Shown here: piece after piece, positions 63,001-64,000 of the stretch
How positions within the stretch are numbered: position 1 is the first letter of the stretch
How the letters are laid out: every line of letters starts with the position of its first letter
Origin: Lycocorax pyrrhopterus obiensis
Taxonomy: Eukaryota; Chordata; Aves; Passeriformes; Paradisaeidae
Reading direction: 5' to 3'
NCBI GenBank assembly: GCA_014706295.1
Contig: JACSVZ010000002.1
Location: 58,179,617 to 58,243,616 of the forward strand
Length of the DNA stretch: 64,000 nucleotides
Position numbers and translations under genes: made by a program
Notes under the pieces: generated by a model
The model's database searches: none
Told to the model about the DNA's origin: nothing
What the model saw: only the letters and a program-made list of their open reading frames with translations

Positions 63001-64000
63001 CTTTTTAATTGACCACTAGTTTTGGTGGTCCAAAGTATTTCAATACAGAAAACAACAGTTTAATAGAAAATTAAACTGAAATCCTTAGTACCTTATTTCA
63101 CTCTTCTTTTTTACAAAGAGCAATTTCTGCTAGCATCTAGAAATTGAGAAAGAGTCTTTGGAAAAACACACAGGAAACGCTTTTGAAATTGAATCATTCC
63201 AACATTAGGGTAATGAAAAAACAAGTTGATGTCTTCAACCCTTGTGAAAGGATGTGAAAACAAACCAGTACAGCTTATAGAGGTTATTTATTTATCTGTA
63301 TACAATGTAAGTAGATAAATAATCTAGTAAATTGAGCACTCGTAATTCGATTCAAGCACAGAATTGCTTCTCATACTCACAGATTGAAGTCTCAAACACG
63401 GAGCCAGAATCTTAATGGAGAAAATCTAACTATAAAATACATAAAACACAATTACTTGGCCATTCAACTGTATTTTATTTGTGTGCATAAGGTATGGAAA
63501 AGTGAAGAGTCACTTGTAACAGATACTGCACACTTGTCATACAACAGCATTGAACTGAAATGCATTTTGTGAAAGGAAGGTTTGCAACACAGAGAAGTTC
63601 TTTTGTTTTAAGCATATGATCTTTATTTCAACTATTACATAACTTTAAGATTTCCGAGTTGAGTTTTTTCTCTTTCCTCCTACTTCTATTCCAAGTTTTG
63701 ATGTTCATACTTTAGTTCCCACACTCTTCACAGGACAAGGAATTTATGTACAATACTCTGAAAGGCACCTCAATCAACATGACACCTTTACATTTATTTG
63801 TAAGATATCACTTGTACAAATTGAAGTGAGAGTGGGGAGTATACAGTGAACACAAGTCGTCAAGAATAATAATTATAAAAGAGGAAAAATAAAGAGTCTG
63901 GCATATGATAGTTTCTTCATTACTCCTTAGTATATTTATAATCAACCAATTTCCTCTCACATTTTCCAGCTCTGTAAAATAAGACCTGTACATCCTCCCA
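57031..64000. other. Non-coding stretch, no gene recognised
   Basis: AT-rich DNA to the end of the window. The overlapping frames on both strands at 61,136-61,620 (about 140 residues each) are the longest. A fair acceptor (GTTTTCCTGCAG) lies at about 61,200, but the encoded sequence matches nothing I know. No RNA genes or repeat families were recognised. Confidence 0.5.

Noticed and set aside
1..64000. CRISPR arrays, tRNA or rRNA genes, riboswitches, operons
   Set aside because: No regularly spaced repeats, cloverleaf-like segments or dense same-strand gene runs were seen; the window is vertebrate nuclear DNA.

Overview
This window is vertebrate nuclear DNA, almost certainly from a bird and probably a passerine. 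The evidence is the repeats. There are six recognisable CR1 LINE copies, one solo LTR of the avian ERVL type, a class II (ERVK/betaretrovirus-like) provirus with a lysine-tRNA-type primer binding site, and a decayed copy of an ITPRIPL1-like gene, a family multiplied in birds. The rest is AT-rich, with short random open frames and simple repeats. No bacterial-type operon, CRISPR array, tRNA or rRNA gene was seen.

Layout: 1-2.2 kb has no gene. At 2.22-2.54 kb lies a short plus-strand solo LTR with TATA and CCAAT boxes. At 4.18-4.99 kb is a GC-rich, minus-strand LTR-like block with a polypurine-like tract beside it, and 4.99-5.53 kb may be the rest of that older element. The best-defined object is the minus-strand provirus at 5,535-8,877. 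It has two 341-bp LTRs, a 6-bp target duplication, a PBS and a PPT, but only a gag 5' part and an env/3' remnant between them and no pol. At 9.9-10.85 kb is the ITPRIPL1-like pseudogene (minus strand). A minus-strand CR1 copy lies at 12.9-13.45 kb, and a 1.8-kb minus-strand CR1 that has lost its reverse-transcriptase core lies at 23.08-24.9 kb. Smaller CR1 pieces are at 27.5, 39.0, 43.1 and 50.7 kb, and an ERVL-type solo LTR at 28.6-29.2 kb.

The remaining ~50 kb reads as intergenic or intronic DNA. The only candidate host coding exon is a 182-bp frame on the minus strand at 47,579-47,760, with plausible splice sites and codon-like composition. I could not name its gene. If it is real, much of the right half of the window may be introns of a minus-strand gene.

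I did not find a convincing new biological system. The most useful leads are the pol-less provirus with its two internal in-repeat duplications, the RT-deleted CR1 copy, and the orphan exon.
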